Source: Streptomyces musisoli (GTDB lineage Bacteria > Actinomycetota > Actinomycetes > Streptomycetales > Streptomycetaceae). Taken from it: a stretch of DNA of 64,000 nucleotides. The notes under the pieces are model-generated. The model made no database searches, had not been told where the DNA came from, and worked only from the letters and a program-made list of their open reading frames with translations. The position numbers were made by a program, and so were the translations under genes. Positions 28,763 through 36,985 of the stretch are shown one piece after another. Position 1 is the stretch's first letter. Each line of letters starts with the position of its first letter. The stretch lies in assembly GCF_016741855.1 (NCBI RefSeq), contig NZ_JAERRH010000008.1:124001-188000 (forward strand). Reading direction: 5' to 3'.

Positions 28763-29206
28763 ATGTTTCGTATTGAGGCGGAAGTCGACAAAGGCCGACG
28801 TGATCTGCTCCGGTCGCGGCTGCGGGACACCAACACGGCGGCGTCCCCGGTGCTGGCGGCTCTGCGCGGCACGCCCGGCGAACGGGAGGTCCCTCTCCAC
28901 GTGTGGGCGCTGGACGCCGCCGGGGAGGTGGCGGGCGGGCTGGTCGGCCACACCTGGACGACCTGGCTGCACGTCGGCTACCTGTGGGTGGACGCCGTCC
29001 ACCGCGGCGCGGGCCTGGGCGCGCGCCTGCTCGCCGAGGCGGAGCGCATCGCCGCCACCGACCGCGCCTGCACGGCGTCCCGCCTGGAGACGTGGGACTT
29101 CCAGGCGCCGGAGTTCTACAAGAAGCAGGGCTACGAGGTGGTGGGCGTGATCCCCGACTACCCGCCGGGCATCACCGAGTACATCCTGACCAAGCACCTG
29201 CCCTGA
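28763..29206 (+). CDS. GNAT-family N-acetyltransferase
   Basis: This is a 147-residue acetyltransferase. The acetyl-CoA binding region reads HVGYLWVDAVHRGAGLGARLLAEAE, with the R/Q-x-x-G-x-G/A motif, and the C-terminal substrate part includes LETWDFQAPEFYKKQGYEVVG. The substrate is unknown. ATG at 28763 is chosen over 28751 because TATGGT (28750-28755) sits 7 nt upstream, as expected for a leaderless message, and there is no ribosome site. Confidence 0.88.
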   Translation: MFRIEAEVDKGRRDLLRSRLRDTNTAASPVLAALRGTPGEREVPLHVWALDAAGEVAGGLVGHTWTTWLHVGYLWVDAVHRGAGLGARLLAEAERIAATDRACTASRLETWDFQAPEFYKKQGYEVVGVIPDYPPGITEYILTKHLP

Positions 29207-29289
29207 CACCCTTCACCGCGGGACGGCAGGGGGCTCGGGCGGGGGCGGGCAAAGCGGGCGGCCGAGGGCGGCGCGGATCCCGTCGCCGT

Positions 29290-29973
29290 TCACCGGTGAT
29301 CCCCGTAGCGGGGCAGCTTCTCGGGGAGGTCGCGGGACTCCTTGCACTCGGCCAGGTCGTAGGCGTGCCGGGTCAGCTGGTAGGCGAAGTCGGTCAAGGC
29401 CTGCCGAAGCGGTGCCCCCTTGGCCTTGGCAGGTCCGTGGACCCACGCCTCACCGACGACGGCGTAGGGCTGGGAGGCGTTGCAGGAAGGAACTTCGGGC
29501 GGCGTGCAGGGCACGTACACCGATGAGGCGCCCGTGTCCGGGTCGAGCTGGGCCAGTGCTCCGATCTCGCCCACGGATATCTGGACCACTTGCTGCTGCC
29601 CGGACTCCCGGTAGCCCGCGAGCCAGTCCCGGCGGGAGACCGGCTCGACCCGCGCCCGACCGGAGAGCAGCGAGTCGTTGCTGGTGGTGACCTTGCACCA
29701 GACGCGAAGGCGGTCCCCCTTGCCTTGACGGTCCGAGTCGCTTCCAGCCGATTGCGCGTTCGGCAGCACCTGCTTGACCGTGCCCTGCGCGAGAGTGCCG
29801 TCGCACATCTCGTCCGGGAGCAGATAGAGGCCCTTGTTCAGGAAGGCCCAGCCGGCTCCGCAGAAGACCGCGAGCGCCACGAAGAAGAGAAGAAGCACCT
29901 TCCATGTCTCCCAGGAGGCCAGTGTCCGGCTCCTTCGGCTCTTCTCCACCACGGGCGCTCCTTGGTGTTGCAT
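29290..29973 (-). CDS. bitopic membrane protein with four-cysteine extracytoplasmic domain, copy 2
   Basis: This is a 227-residue protein with a short cytosolic head, one helix (about residues 24-46, TWKVLLLFFVALAVFCGAGWAFL) and an extracytoplasmic domain with four cysteines shared with its upstream paralogue (in DEMCDG, VWCKV, VPCTP and LAECKE) plus an extra one in PSCNAS. ATG at 29973 overlaps the TGA of the upstream paralogue. The last 30 or so residues are nearly identical in both copies. No family is recognised. Its place at the end of an ESX/DUF6571 operon suggests a role in secretion or in immunity. Confidence 0.8.
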   Translation of the reverse strand: MQHQGAPVVEKSRRSRTLASWETWKVLLLFFVALAVFCGAGWAFLNKGLYLLPDEMCDGTLAQGTVKQVLPNAQSAGSDSDRQGKGDRLRVWCKVTTSNDSLLSGRARVEPVSRRDWLAGYRESGQQQVVQISVGEIGALAQLDPDTGASSVYVPCTPPEVPSCNASQPYAVVGEAWVHGPAKAKGAPLRQALTDFAYQLTRHAYDLAECKESRDLPEKLPRYGDHR

Positions 29974-30626
29974 CAGTGATCTTCGTAGCGGGGCAGCTTC
30001 TCGGGGAAGTCGCGGGACTCCTTGCACTCGGCCAGGTCGTAGGCGTGCCGGGTGAGCTGATAGGCGAAGTCGGTCAGGGCCTGCCGCAGGTCCGCTCCCG
30101 AAGCCCGGCTCTTCCCGACCACACCGGCCTCCGCGATCAGGGCACGCGGCCCGGAGGCACCGGCTTTCCCCGGGTCCTTCGGGTCACAGGGCACGTACAA
30201 GGAAGCGAGGCCGTGGTCAGGGTCGATCTGCGCCAGCGCTGCCACGCGGCCCGCCGAGGTCCGTACGACGTCGGTGCCCGCGAGGCTGCTGTAGCCCTCT
30301 TCCCATGCCGCTTTCGACGACTCGCGCAGTTCGACCTTCCCTGTCAGCATCGAGTCACCACTGGTGGATATGCGGCACCCGAACGTGAAGTCACGCCCTG
30401 CACCCGTGTGATCCGCCCATTCGTCCGCCGCTCGGGCCCGCGGCAGAGTCCGGATGACGACATCTCGCTGCACGGACGATTCGCACACCTTGTCCGGAAG
30501 CAGATACAGCCCTTTTACGAAGAACAGAAAGAGGCCACCGCACACCAGGACGAGGATCGCCGCGGCAATGACGAAACCCTTTGCAGAGTAGGTCATCCGA
30601 GTCCGCCGCGAAGCCCTCTCAGCCAT
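29973..30626 (-). CDS. bitopic membrane protein with four-cysteine extracytoplasmic domain, copy 1
   Basis: This 217-residue paralogue of the downstream protein has a helix near residues 15-37 (KGFVIAAAILVLVCGGLFLFFV), then KGLYLLPDKVCE, FGCRISTSGDS, VPCDPKDPG and the conserved end FAYQLTRHAYDLAECKESRD. Four conserved cysteines suggest two disulfides outside the membrane. Its start overlaps the 3' end of the DUF6571-like gene by 8 bp, so the four genes form a tight operon. Function is unknown. Confidence 0.8.
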   Translation of the reverse strand: MAERASRRTRMTYSAKGFVIAAAILVLVCGGLFLFFVKGLYLLPDKVCESSVQRDVVIRTLPRARAADEWADHTGAGRDFTFGCRISTSGDSMLTGKVELRESSKAAWEEGYSSLAGTDVVRTSAGRVAALAQIDPDHGLASLYVPCDPKDPGKAGASGPRALIAEAGVVGKSRASGADLRQALTDFAYQLTRHAYDLAECKESRDFPEKLPRYEDH

Positions 30627-32790
30627 AATCCTCCTTCGTGCGTTTCAGGTAGTAGTCGCTGTCTTTCCAGCCGTCGATGACGGCTTGCCCGACCGCGCCC
30701 TTGATCTCGTCCTTCGGCATGTGCGTGTGGTTGCGGGCCAGAGCGTCGTCCACCGACCAGATCGTCTGCTGACTGACCGAGTCCCGCATCGCGAACAGGT
30801 CCTTGCTGGAGTAGTACAACGCCGAGTCCTTCGCGCCCTCCAGCTGCTGGCCCTCGATCAGGCGGTCCACGGCAGCACCGGCAACGGCTCCGGCCCCTCC
30901 CCCGATCACGGACCCCATCAGCTCGCCGCCGTACCGCTCGGGGACTTTCAGGCCCATGAGGCCGATCCCGACCCAGGTCTTGGCGAAGTCGCCCTTCGCC
31001 TTCAAGGCGTTGTTGTAGTCCGTCTCACCCTCGACCGCCTTGCCGACTTCCGAGTTCGCCGCAGAATGACCGACGATGCCCTCGATGATTCCGGCGTTCC
31101 TGGCGATATCGGTGATCACCTGTTCGTGATCGCCGTCGAACAGGGAGGGGTTCGAAAGGTGCGTCTGCAGGAGACTTCCGGTGTAGATACTTTCTCCGAA
31201 GATGATCCCGGCGCGACCGGCGGGATCCGCGGATGTGGCCGAAAGGAAACGCATGACATCCGGGAGATGGAGACCTCTTGGGGACTCGCTGCCCGAGAGG
31301 AAGACGCTTTCGGATTCCGGTCCCTTGATGGCGCAGCTGATCTCCGGCATATAAGCCGCCGCCATGTCCCCGAAGCTCTCGCCCAGGCCCTTCTTCACCA
31401 GGTCCGCGCCCCCGTCGGGGTTGGCCACCGCCTGCATGATGTTGGCCATGATCTTGACCTGGTCCGTGCTGTGCGGCGGGGCCGCCGCGGTCGTGTCGCC
31501 GGCGGCGACTCCCGTGACCGCGCTCTCCAGGGCCCGCCCCAGGGCTTCGCCCCGGTCCGTGAACTTGGTGGTGCCGAGCATGTGGTCGAGGTCCGATTTG
31601 GACTCGAAGGCGTGCTCGGCCGCCTCCGGGTTGTGGGAGAGGCCGTCGAACAGGCCCTCCAGCGGATCCCGGCCGTTCCCGTCGCCGAAGACGAGATCCA
31701 GGGCGTCGTAGCCCTTCACCCACAGCTCGTGGGTGCTGGTGTCGCCCGCTCCCTTGTCCGCCTTGAACAGCTTCTGGCGGTAGTCGTCGAGGAACTCGGT
31801 GTCGTACTGCCCCTTGCGCATGAGGCTGCTGATCACCTGGTAGCCGAGGGCGCCGACCGGGCTGAACGCCTTGTCGGGAAGGAAGTTGGTGTTCGTCTCG
31901 GCGAGGAGGTCCTTCTTCCAGGCGCGCATGCCGTCCGAGTCCGAGAACGACGCCGTGGCCAGGGTCAGGCCGAGGTTGGTCTGGAGGTCCTTCATCGCGT
32001 CGAGTTCCGAGCCCCGCGCGCCGGCGTGGGAGAAGCTCATCTCGGTCCAGAACTGGAGCGTCCCCTTGGCGCCCAGCCCCTTCGCGAACTGTTCCGCGAA
32101 CAACGGGTCGTCGTGGTACTTCGCCATGGCGCTGTTGAAGGCCTTGATGTCGTCCAGGGACATGTCGGCCGGCTTCTTGGCCGTCTTCGCCAGCTTCTCG
32201 GCGGCGGCGACGGCCTTGGCCGCCTCGTCCCGGTCCGCGTAGGAGGCGTCGGCGAAGCCGTACTTGGCCTGGTCGACGAGGAGCCGCAGAACCTCCGCGG
32301 CGCTGTCGTCGCTCTCCGTCGCCTTGGCGAGGATGCCCTGGATCTCCTCGGCGAAGGCGTCCACGACCTTCTGGTCCGTCGCGCCGGTCTTCCCGCTGGG
32401 GTCGGACGCCCAGTCGGGCCGGGTGTTCCCCATGACGGAGAAGGTGCCGTCATGGTTGTCGACGACCGTCAGATCGTGGTCGTTCGCCCGCTTGATCGCA
32501 TCGTTCACCTGGGTGCGGTAGCCGACGAGTTCCCCGCGTGTGTCGCGGAGGATCTTCGTGATGGAGTCGGCCTGGGTGTGCGCGTCCGTGAACTCCGCGA
32601 CGGTCCGGGTGATGAACTCGCGGCTGACGGTGGCGTTGACCCCGGCCCACTTGGCCTTGTCCGCCTTGGCCTTCAGCTTGTTCTCGGCGTCCTCGCGCAG
32701 GTCGGCGAGCTTCTTCGTCATCTGCTCCCAGTCGGTGACCGCCTCACCGAGCTTGGCGAAGTTTCCGTGGCGCAGTGCGTCGAGGTGCAT
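30619..32790 (-). CDS. DUF6571-like large ESX-associated protein
   Basis: This is a 723-residue protein. The N-terminal 110 residues are a helical, ESX-like module (MHLDALRHGNFAKLGEAVTDW, AHTQADSITKILRDTRGELVGYR). The central region resembles Streptomyces DUF6571 proteins, with segments such as ADASYADRDEAAKAV and DDPLFAEQFAKGLGAKGTLQFW. Near the C-terminus a glycine-zipper stretch (GELMGSVIGGGAGAVAGAA) could enter a membrane. ATG at 32790 lies 5 nt after the stop of the ESX-like gene. There is no Sec signal. I infer a type VII-type substrate or scaffold. Confidence 0.75.
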   Translation of the reverse strand: MHLDALRHGNFAKLGEAVTDWEQMTKKLADLREDAENKLKAKADKAKWAGVNATVSREFITRTVAEFTDAHTQADSITKILRDTRGELVGYRTQVNDAIKRANDHDLTVVDNHDGTFSVMGNTRPDWASDPSGKTGATDQKVVDAFAEEIQGILAKATESDDSAAEVLRLLVDQAKYGFADASYADRDEAAKAVAAAEKLAKTAKKPADMSLDDIKAFNSAMAKYHDDPLFAEQFAKGLGAKGTLQFWTEMSFSHAGARGSELDAMKDLQTNLGLTLATASFSDSDGMRAWKKDLLAETNTNFLPDKAFSPVGALGYQVISSLMRKGQYDTEFLDDYRQKLFKADKGAGDTSTHELWVKGYDALDLVFGDGNGRDPLEGLFDGLSHNPEAAEHAFESKSDLDHMLGTTKFTDRGEALGRALESAVTGVAAGDTTAAAPPHSTDQVKIMANIMQAVANPDGGADLVKKGLGESFGDMAAAYMPEISCAIKGPESESVFLSGSESPRGLHLPDVMRFLSATSADPAGRAGIIFGESIYTGSLLQTHLSNPSLFDGDHEQVITDIARNAGIIEGIVGHSAANSEVGKAVEGETDYNNALKAKGDFAKTWVGIGLMGLKVPERYGGELMGSVIGGGAGAVAGAAVDRLIEGQQLEGAKDSALYYSSKDLFAMRDSVSQQTIWSVDDALARNHTHMPKDEIKGAVGQAVIDGWKDSDYYLKRTKEDYG

Positions 32791-32795
32791 CGCCG

Positions 32796-33245
32796 TCAGT
32801 GGCCCTTCCGGTCGTCGAAGCCCTTGTCGAGCGTGGCGATGCTGCTGACCGCCCCGGCGATGTAGGAGTCGTCGGCGTCGTGCTGGTTCTTGGTGTAGCG
32901 CAGGTGGTTCGAGATGTGGGCGCAGGCGTCGAGCAGGGACTTGGACTGCTCGGTCCAGCGCTCCGCCACGTGTTCCAGCGCGGCTCCCAGGGCGAAGCCT
33001 TCGCCCTTGAGGCCGCCCGCCGCCGCCTCCGAGGCCACGCGCGCGTGCCCGCTGTAGGTCGTGAAGTCGTTGAACAGGTCGTGGGCCGCCGTGCCGACCG
33101 CTTCGAGGTCCTTGTGCCCCACGACGAGGTCGCCCTGCGGGCTGCCGCCGCCTCCCCCCTGGTCGGCCAGCTGGTTGAGCCGCATCTGCGGCGATTGCCG
33201 ATCGGCCGCCTGGGCCTTCAGCTGCTCCCACTCCTGCCATGCCAT
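32796..33245 (-). CDS. small ESX/WXG100-like helical protein
   Basis: This 149-residue protein starts MAWQEWEQLKAQAADRQ and is predicted to be mostly helical, with a W-T-E turn in HVAERWTEQSKSLLDACAHISNHL where WXG100 proteins carry W-x-G. A Gly-rich linker follows residue 30. ATG 33245 has GGGGAGG about 6 nt upstream. It is the first gene of the operon with the DUF6571-like protein and two membrane proteins. The classification rests on size, helicity and context rather than a clear match. Confidence 0.7.
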   Translation of the reverse strand: MAWQEWEQLKAQAADRQSPQMRLNQLADQGGGGGSPQGDLVVGHKDLEAVGTAAHDLFNDFTTYSGHARVASEAAAGGLKGEGFALGAALEHVAERWTEQSKSLLDACAHISNHLRYTKNQHDADDSYIAGAVSSIATLDKGFDDRKGH

Positions 33246-33460
33246 GGACGGCCTCCCCGTATTTCCGGCGCACCGGCAGTCGCTCCGGCACCGGCCCCGC
33301 ACATTACCTGTTCCCGTCAAGTCTCCTTTCGCCGCCCGTAGTTCGGACAGGGGGGTGAAGGCAGGAGGGCGGCTGGGTCCGGGAGTACGACGAGGTCCGG
33401 GGGCGGCAAGGCCCGGGAGTGCGACCAGGTGCGGGAGCCGGCGGAATCCGGAGGTACGGC

Positions 33461-33595
33461 GCCGGCCCCGCACACGCAGGGGGCGCACGCGCAAGGGGCG
33501 TAGGACGCCGGCCCCACACTCGCAGGAGGCGCACGCGCAAGGGGCGTAGGACGCCGGCCCCGCACGCGCAGGAGGCGTGCGGGGCCGGTGCGGGG
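33461..33595. repeat. 46-bp tandem repeat, two and a half copies
   Basis: Units start at 33461, 33507 and 33553, each beginning GCCGGCCCC(G/A)CAC and ending GGGGCGTAGGAC. The third copy is diverted into the galK terminator hairpin, so the array looks like duplication of one arm of that terminator. Confidence 0.9.
33554..33588 (-). terminator. galK terminator hairpin
   Basis: CCGGCCCCGCACGC and GCGTGCGGGGCCGG form a perfect 14-bp stem with loop GCAGGAG, 20 bp past the galK stop. Its left arm is also the start of the adjacent 46-bp repeat unit. Confidence 0.85.
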
Positions 33596-33607
33596 TGCGG
33601 TGGGGGG

Positions 33608-34762
33608 TCAGCGCAGGCGGCGGGCGCCTGCCGACGGGACCGCCTCGAAGACCCGGGGGGCCGTGTAGCCGGCCGCGGCGAAGGCTTCCTCGACGGCCTT
33701 GGAGAGGTTGTCCACGTCCGTCGCCTCCGCCAGGACGATCGCCGAGCCGCCGAAGCCGCCGCCGGTCATCCGGGCGCCCAGGGCGCCCGCGGCGAGGGCC
33801 GTGTCGACGACCAGGTCCAGCTCCGGGCAGGAGATGCGGAAGTCGTCGCGCAGGGAGGCGTGGCCCTCGGTGAGGACGGGGCCGATCGCGCGGGTCTCGC
33901 CGGAGCGGAGCAGGCCGACGACGCGTTCCACCCGGTGGTCCTCCGTCACCACGTGGCGGACCAGGCGGACGACCTCCTCGTCGTCGCCCAGGCGGGCGAG
34001 CGCCGCGTCCAGGCCGGCGTGCGGGACGTCCCGCAGGGCGTCGACGCCGAGCAGGGCCGCGCCCTTCTCGCAGCCGGCCCGGCGCTTGCCGTACTCGCCG
34101 CCGCTGTGGGCGTGCTCGACCCGGGTGTCCACCACCAGCAGGCGCAGTCCCTCGGCCGCGAGGTCGAAGGGGATCTGCTGCTGGGACAGGTCGCGGGTGT
34201 CCAGGAACAGGGCGTGGCCCTGTTCGCAGCAGGCCGACGCCGTCTGGTCCATGATGCCGGTCGGCGCGCCGACGTAGACGTTCTCGGCGCGCTGGCACAG
34301 GCGCGCCAGCTTCCAGCGCCGCAGGCCCAGCCCGTACAGGTCGTCCAGCGCCAGGGCGATCACGACCTCCAGCGCGGCCGACGAGGACAGGCCCGCGCCC
34401 GTCGGCACGGTGGAGGAGAGGTGGACGTCGGCGCCGGTGATCGCGTGGCCCGCCTCGCGCAGCGCCCAGACCACGCCCGCCGGGTACGCCGTCCAGCTCT
34501 CGTCGCTCTGCGGGGCGAGGTCGTCCAGCCGCCGTTCCACGATCCCGCCCTCGACGTCCGCCGAGTGCAGGCGCAGGAGGCCGTCCGCGCGGCGGGAGAC
34601 CGCGGCGAGTGCCTGGTGCGGCAGCGCGAAAGGCATGACGAAGCCGTCGTTGTAGTCGGTGTGCTCACCGATGAGGTTGACGCGGCCCGGTGCCGCCCAG
34701 ACGCCCTCGGGCTCCGCCCCGTACAGCTCGGCGAAGCGCTCCGCGACCTGCTGTGCCCCCAC
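33608..34762 (-). CDS. galK: galactokinase
   Basis: GalK phosphorylates galactose to galactose-1-phosphate in the Leloir pathway. It is 384 residues, with the signature GRVNLIGEHTDYNDGFVMP, the ATP loop PTGAGLSSSAALE and GARMTGGGFGGSAI. GTG 34762 has AAGGAG 6 nt upstream and overlaps the galE stop by one base (TAGTG). It is the third gene of galTEK. Confidence 0.97.
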   Translation of the reverse strand: MGAQQVAERFAELYGAEPEGVWAAPGRVNLIGEHTDYNDGFVMPFALPHQALAAVSRRADGLLRLHSADVEGGIVERRLDDLAPQSDESWTAYPAGVVWALREAGHAITGADVHLSSTVPTGAGLSSSAALEVVIALALDDLYGLGLRRWKLARLCQRAENVYVGAPTGIMDQTASACCEQGHALFLDTRDLSQQQIPFDLAAEGLRLLVVDTRVEHAHSGGEYGKRRAGCEKGAALLGVDALRDVPHAGLDAALARLGDDEEVVRLVRHVVTEDHRVERVVGLLRSGETRAIGPVLTEGHASLRDDFRISCPELDLVVDTALAAGALGARMTGGGFGGSAIVLAEATDVDNLSKAVEEAFAAAGYTAPRVFEAVPSAGARRLR

Positions 34763-35724
34763 TAGTGCTCCTTTGCGATGCGCTGCGTGAACTCCCACGC
34801 GTCCGCGACGATGCCCGCGAGGTCCGCGCGGGCCGGGTTCCAGCCCAGCCTCTCCCGGGCGGTGTCCGCGGAGGCGACCAGGACCGCGGGGTCGCCGCCC
34901 CGGCGCGGGGCCACCACCTCGGGGATCGGGTGGCCGGTGACCTCGCGGACGGTCTCGATGACCTGGCGGACGGAGAAGCCGTTGCCGTTGCCGAGGTTGC
35001 AGATCAGGTGCTCGCCCGGGGCGGCGGCCCGCAGGGCCAGCAGGTGGGCGTCCGCCAGGTCCGCGACGTGGATGTAGTCGCGCACGCAGGTGCCGTCCGG
35101 GGTCGGGTAGTCGTCGCCGTAGACCGAGATGGCGTCGCGGCGGCCCTGGGCGACCTGGAGGACCAGCGGGATGAGGTGCGACTCGGGGTCGTGGCGCTCG
35201 CCGTACGCGCCGTACGCGCCGGCCACGTTGAAGTAGCGCAGCGACACCGCGGCCAGGCCGTGGGCGACGGCCTGGCCGGTGATCATGTGGTCGACGGCGA
35301 GCTTGGAGGCGCCGTAGGGGCTGGTGGGCTTCGTCGGCGCGTTCTCCGGGATCGGGACCTGCTCGGGCTCGCCGTAGGTGGCCGCGGTGGAGGAGAAGAC
35401 CAGCTTGCGCACCCCTGCCTCGCGCATCGCGGCGAGCAGGGCCAGGGTGCCGCCGACGTTGTTGTCCCAGTACTTCTCGGGCTTCACCACCGACTCGCCG
35501 ACCTGCGAGAACGCGGCGAAGTGCAGAACGCCGTCGAAGGAGGGGTCGAGCCACTTGGCGGCGTCGCGGATGTCGCCCTCGACGAACACGGCGCCGGCGG
35601 GCACGCCCTCGCGGAAACCGGTGGAGAGGTTGTCGAGGACGGTGACCTCGTGGCCGGCTTCCAGCAGATGCTGGGCCACGACACTGCCGACGTATCCCGC
35701 GCCACCCGTCACCAGGTACTTCAT
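34762..35724 (-). CDS. galE: UDP-glucose 4-epimerase
   Basis: GalE interconverts UDP-galactose and UDP-glucose with bound NAD. It is 320 residues, with GGAGYVGS for NAD binding at residues 7-14, the catalytic Ser/Thr in FSSTAATYGEP and YxxxK in SPYGASKLAVDHM. The start overlaps the galT stop as ATGA, so galT and galE are coupled. Confidence 0.97.
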   Translation of the reverse strand: MKYLVTGGAGYVGSVVAQHLLEAGHEVTVLDNLSTGFREGVPAGAVFVEGDIRDAAKWLDPSFDGVLHFAAFSQVGESVVKPEKYWDNNVGGTLALLAAMREAGVRKLVFSSTAATYGEPEQVPIPENAPTKPTSPYGASKLAVDHMITGQAVAHGLAAVSLRYFNVAGAYGAYGERHDPESHLIPLVLQVAQGRRDAISVYGDDYPTPDGTCVRDYIHVADLADAHLLALRAAAPGEHLICNLGNGNGFSVRQVIETVREVTGHPIPEVVAPRRGGDPAVLVASADTARERLGWNPARADLAGIVADAWEFTQRIAKEH

Positions 35725-36806
35725 GAACTCGCTACCTCTCGCAGTCGCTCGGCCGCGCGCTCCGGCGGCACGTCGTTGATGAACACGTTCATGCCGGACT
35801 CGGAACCAGCGAGAAACTTCAGCTTGCCGGAAGTGCGGCGAATGGTGAAAAGCTCGAGGTGGAGCGCGAAGTCCTCGCGGGTCACGCCGTCGAACTCGTC
35901 CAGCGTGCCGAACGGGGCCTGGTGCCAGGCCGCGATGTACGGCGTCGGGGGCTCGCCCACGGAGTCCTCCCCTCCCTCGCGCCCGTCGAAGATCCGGTCG
36001 AAGCGCCTCAAGAGTTCCAGATAGATCTGGGGGAATTCTGTGCGTGCCGCCTCGTCGAGCGCCGTCAGGTCGGGCACGCGGCGCTTCGGGTACAGGTGGA
36101 CCTCGTAGGGCCAGTGCGCCGCGTAGGGCACGAAGGCCACCCAGTGTTCACCCTCAAGGACGACCCGCTCAGCGGCGCGTTCCCGCTCCAGTACGGCGTC
36201 GAACAGGTTCTCCCCGCCGGTCGCCGCCCGGTGCGCGGCGAGCGAGCGGAGCATCAGGGCGGTGCGCGGGGTGGTGAAGGGGTAGGCGTAGATCTGTCCG
36301 TGCGGGTGCCCCAGGGTCACGCCGATCTCGGGACCGCGGTTCTCGAAACAGAACACCTGCTCGACGGAGGGCAGGTGCGACAGCTCCGAGGTGCGGTCCG
36401 TCCACGCGTCCAGCACAAGGCGCGCCTGCTCGGCGGTCAGGTCCGCGAAGGAGGCGTCGTGGTCAGAGGTGAAGCAGACGACCTCGCAGCGGCCGGAGTC
36501 GCCGGCGAGGGACGGGAACCGGTTCTCGAAGACGACGACGTCGTACGAGGAGTCGGGGATCTCGCTGAGCCGGTCGCCGCGCGTCGGGCACAGCGGGCAC
36601 TCGTCGGCGGGTGGGTGGTAGGTGCGGCCCTGGCGGTGCGAGGCGACGGCGACGCGGTCGCCGAGCAGCGGGTCGCGGCGGATCTCGGACGTGGTGACCG
36701 TGCGGTCCAGGGGGCGGCGGTCGGCCGCGTCGCGCACGGTGTCGTCGCGAAGGTCGTAGTAGATCAGCTCACGACCGTCGGCCAGCCGGGTCGAGGTCTT
36801 CTTCAC
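35721..36806 (-). CDS. galT: galactose-1-phosphate uridylyltransferase
   Basis: GalT exchanges UMP between UDP-glucose and galactose-1-phosphate. It is 361 residues, with the active-site HPH in TLGHPHGQIYAYP, a zinc CxxC in DECPLCPTRGD and a C-terminal NVFINDVPPERAA segment. GTG 36806 is set by GAGGAG 7 nt upstream. It is the first gene of the leftward galTEK operon and diverges from a symporter that probably imports galactose. Confidence 0.97.
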   Translation of the reverse strand: MKKTSTRLADGRELIYYDLRDDTVRDAADRRPLDRTVTTSEIRRDPLLGDRVAVASHRQGRTYHPPADECPLCPTRGDRLSEIPDSSYDVVVFENRFPSLAGDSGRCEVVCFTSDHDASFADLTAEQARLVLDAWTDRTSELSHLPSVEQVFCFENRGPEIGVTLGHPHGQIYAYPFTTPRTALMLRSLAAHRAATGGENLFDAVLERERAAERVVLEGEHWVAFVPYAAHWPYEVHLYPKRRVPDLTALDEAARTEFPQIYLELLRRFDRIFDGREGGEDSVGEPPTPYIAAWHQAPFGTLDEFDGVTREDFALHLELFTIRRTSGKLKFLAGSESGMNVFINDVPPERAAERLREVASS

Positions 36807-36842
36807 GCCGGGCTCCTCTACGTCCCGCATCCAATGACTCAA

Positions 36843-36900
36843 CACAATCAAACATAACAAACCACAACCCGACAACACCTCGGATCATCACAATCAAACA
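36843..36900. promoter_or_regulatory. DeoR-like direct repeats in the gal control region
   Basis: CACAATCAAACA occurs exactly at 36843-36854 and 36889-36900, 46 bp apart, inside an AT-rich patch. The complementary strand reads TGTTTGATTGTG, typical of DeoR-family operators, and similar repeats are known in the Streptomyces galP1 promoter. Confidence 0.7.
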
Positions 36901-36917
36901 AAGAACCCCAACAGAAG

Positions 36918-36948
36918 TGTTCAATAACTGAACATCGAGGCGTAGGTT
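36918..36948 (+). promoter_or_regulatory. symporter promoter with overlapping dyad
   Basis: TGTTCA-ATAAC-TGAACA (36918-36934) is a perfect 6-bp inverted repeat. It overlaps a -35-like TTCAAT (36920-36925), spaced 17 bp from TAGGTT (36943-36948). The layout suggests repression of the symporter by a dimeric regulator. Confidence 0.6.
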
Positions 36949-36985
36949 CCGCTCTGATCAGTTCGCGCGACGAAGCGAGTTCTTC

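Larger units (their letters stand above)
33246..33607. other. gene-free spacer upstream of the ESX-like operon and downstream of galK
   Basis: The promoter of the leftward operon should lie at 33246-33460, but I saw no clear boxes. The rest is the 46-bp repeat array and the galK terminator. Confidence 0.6.
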
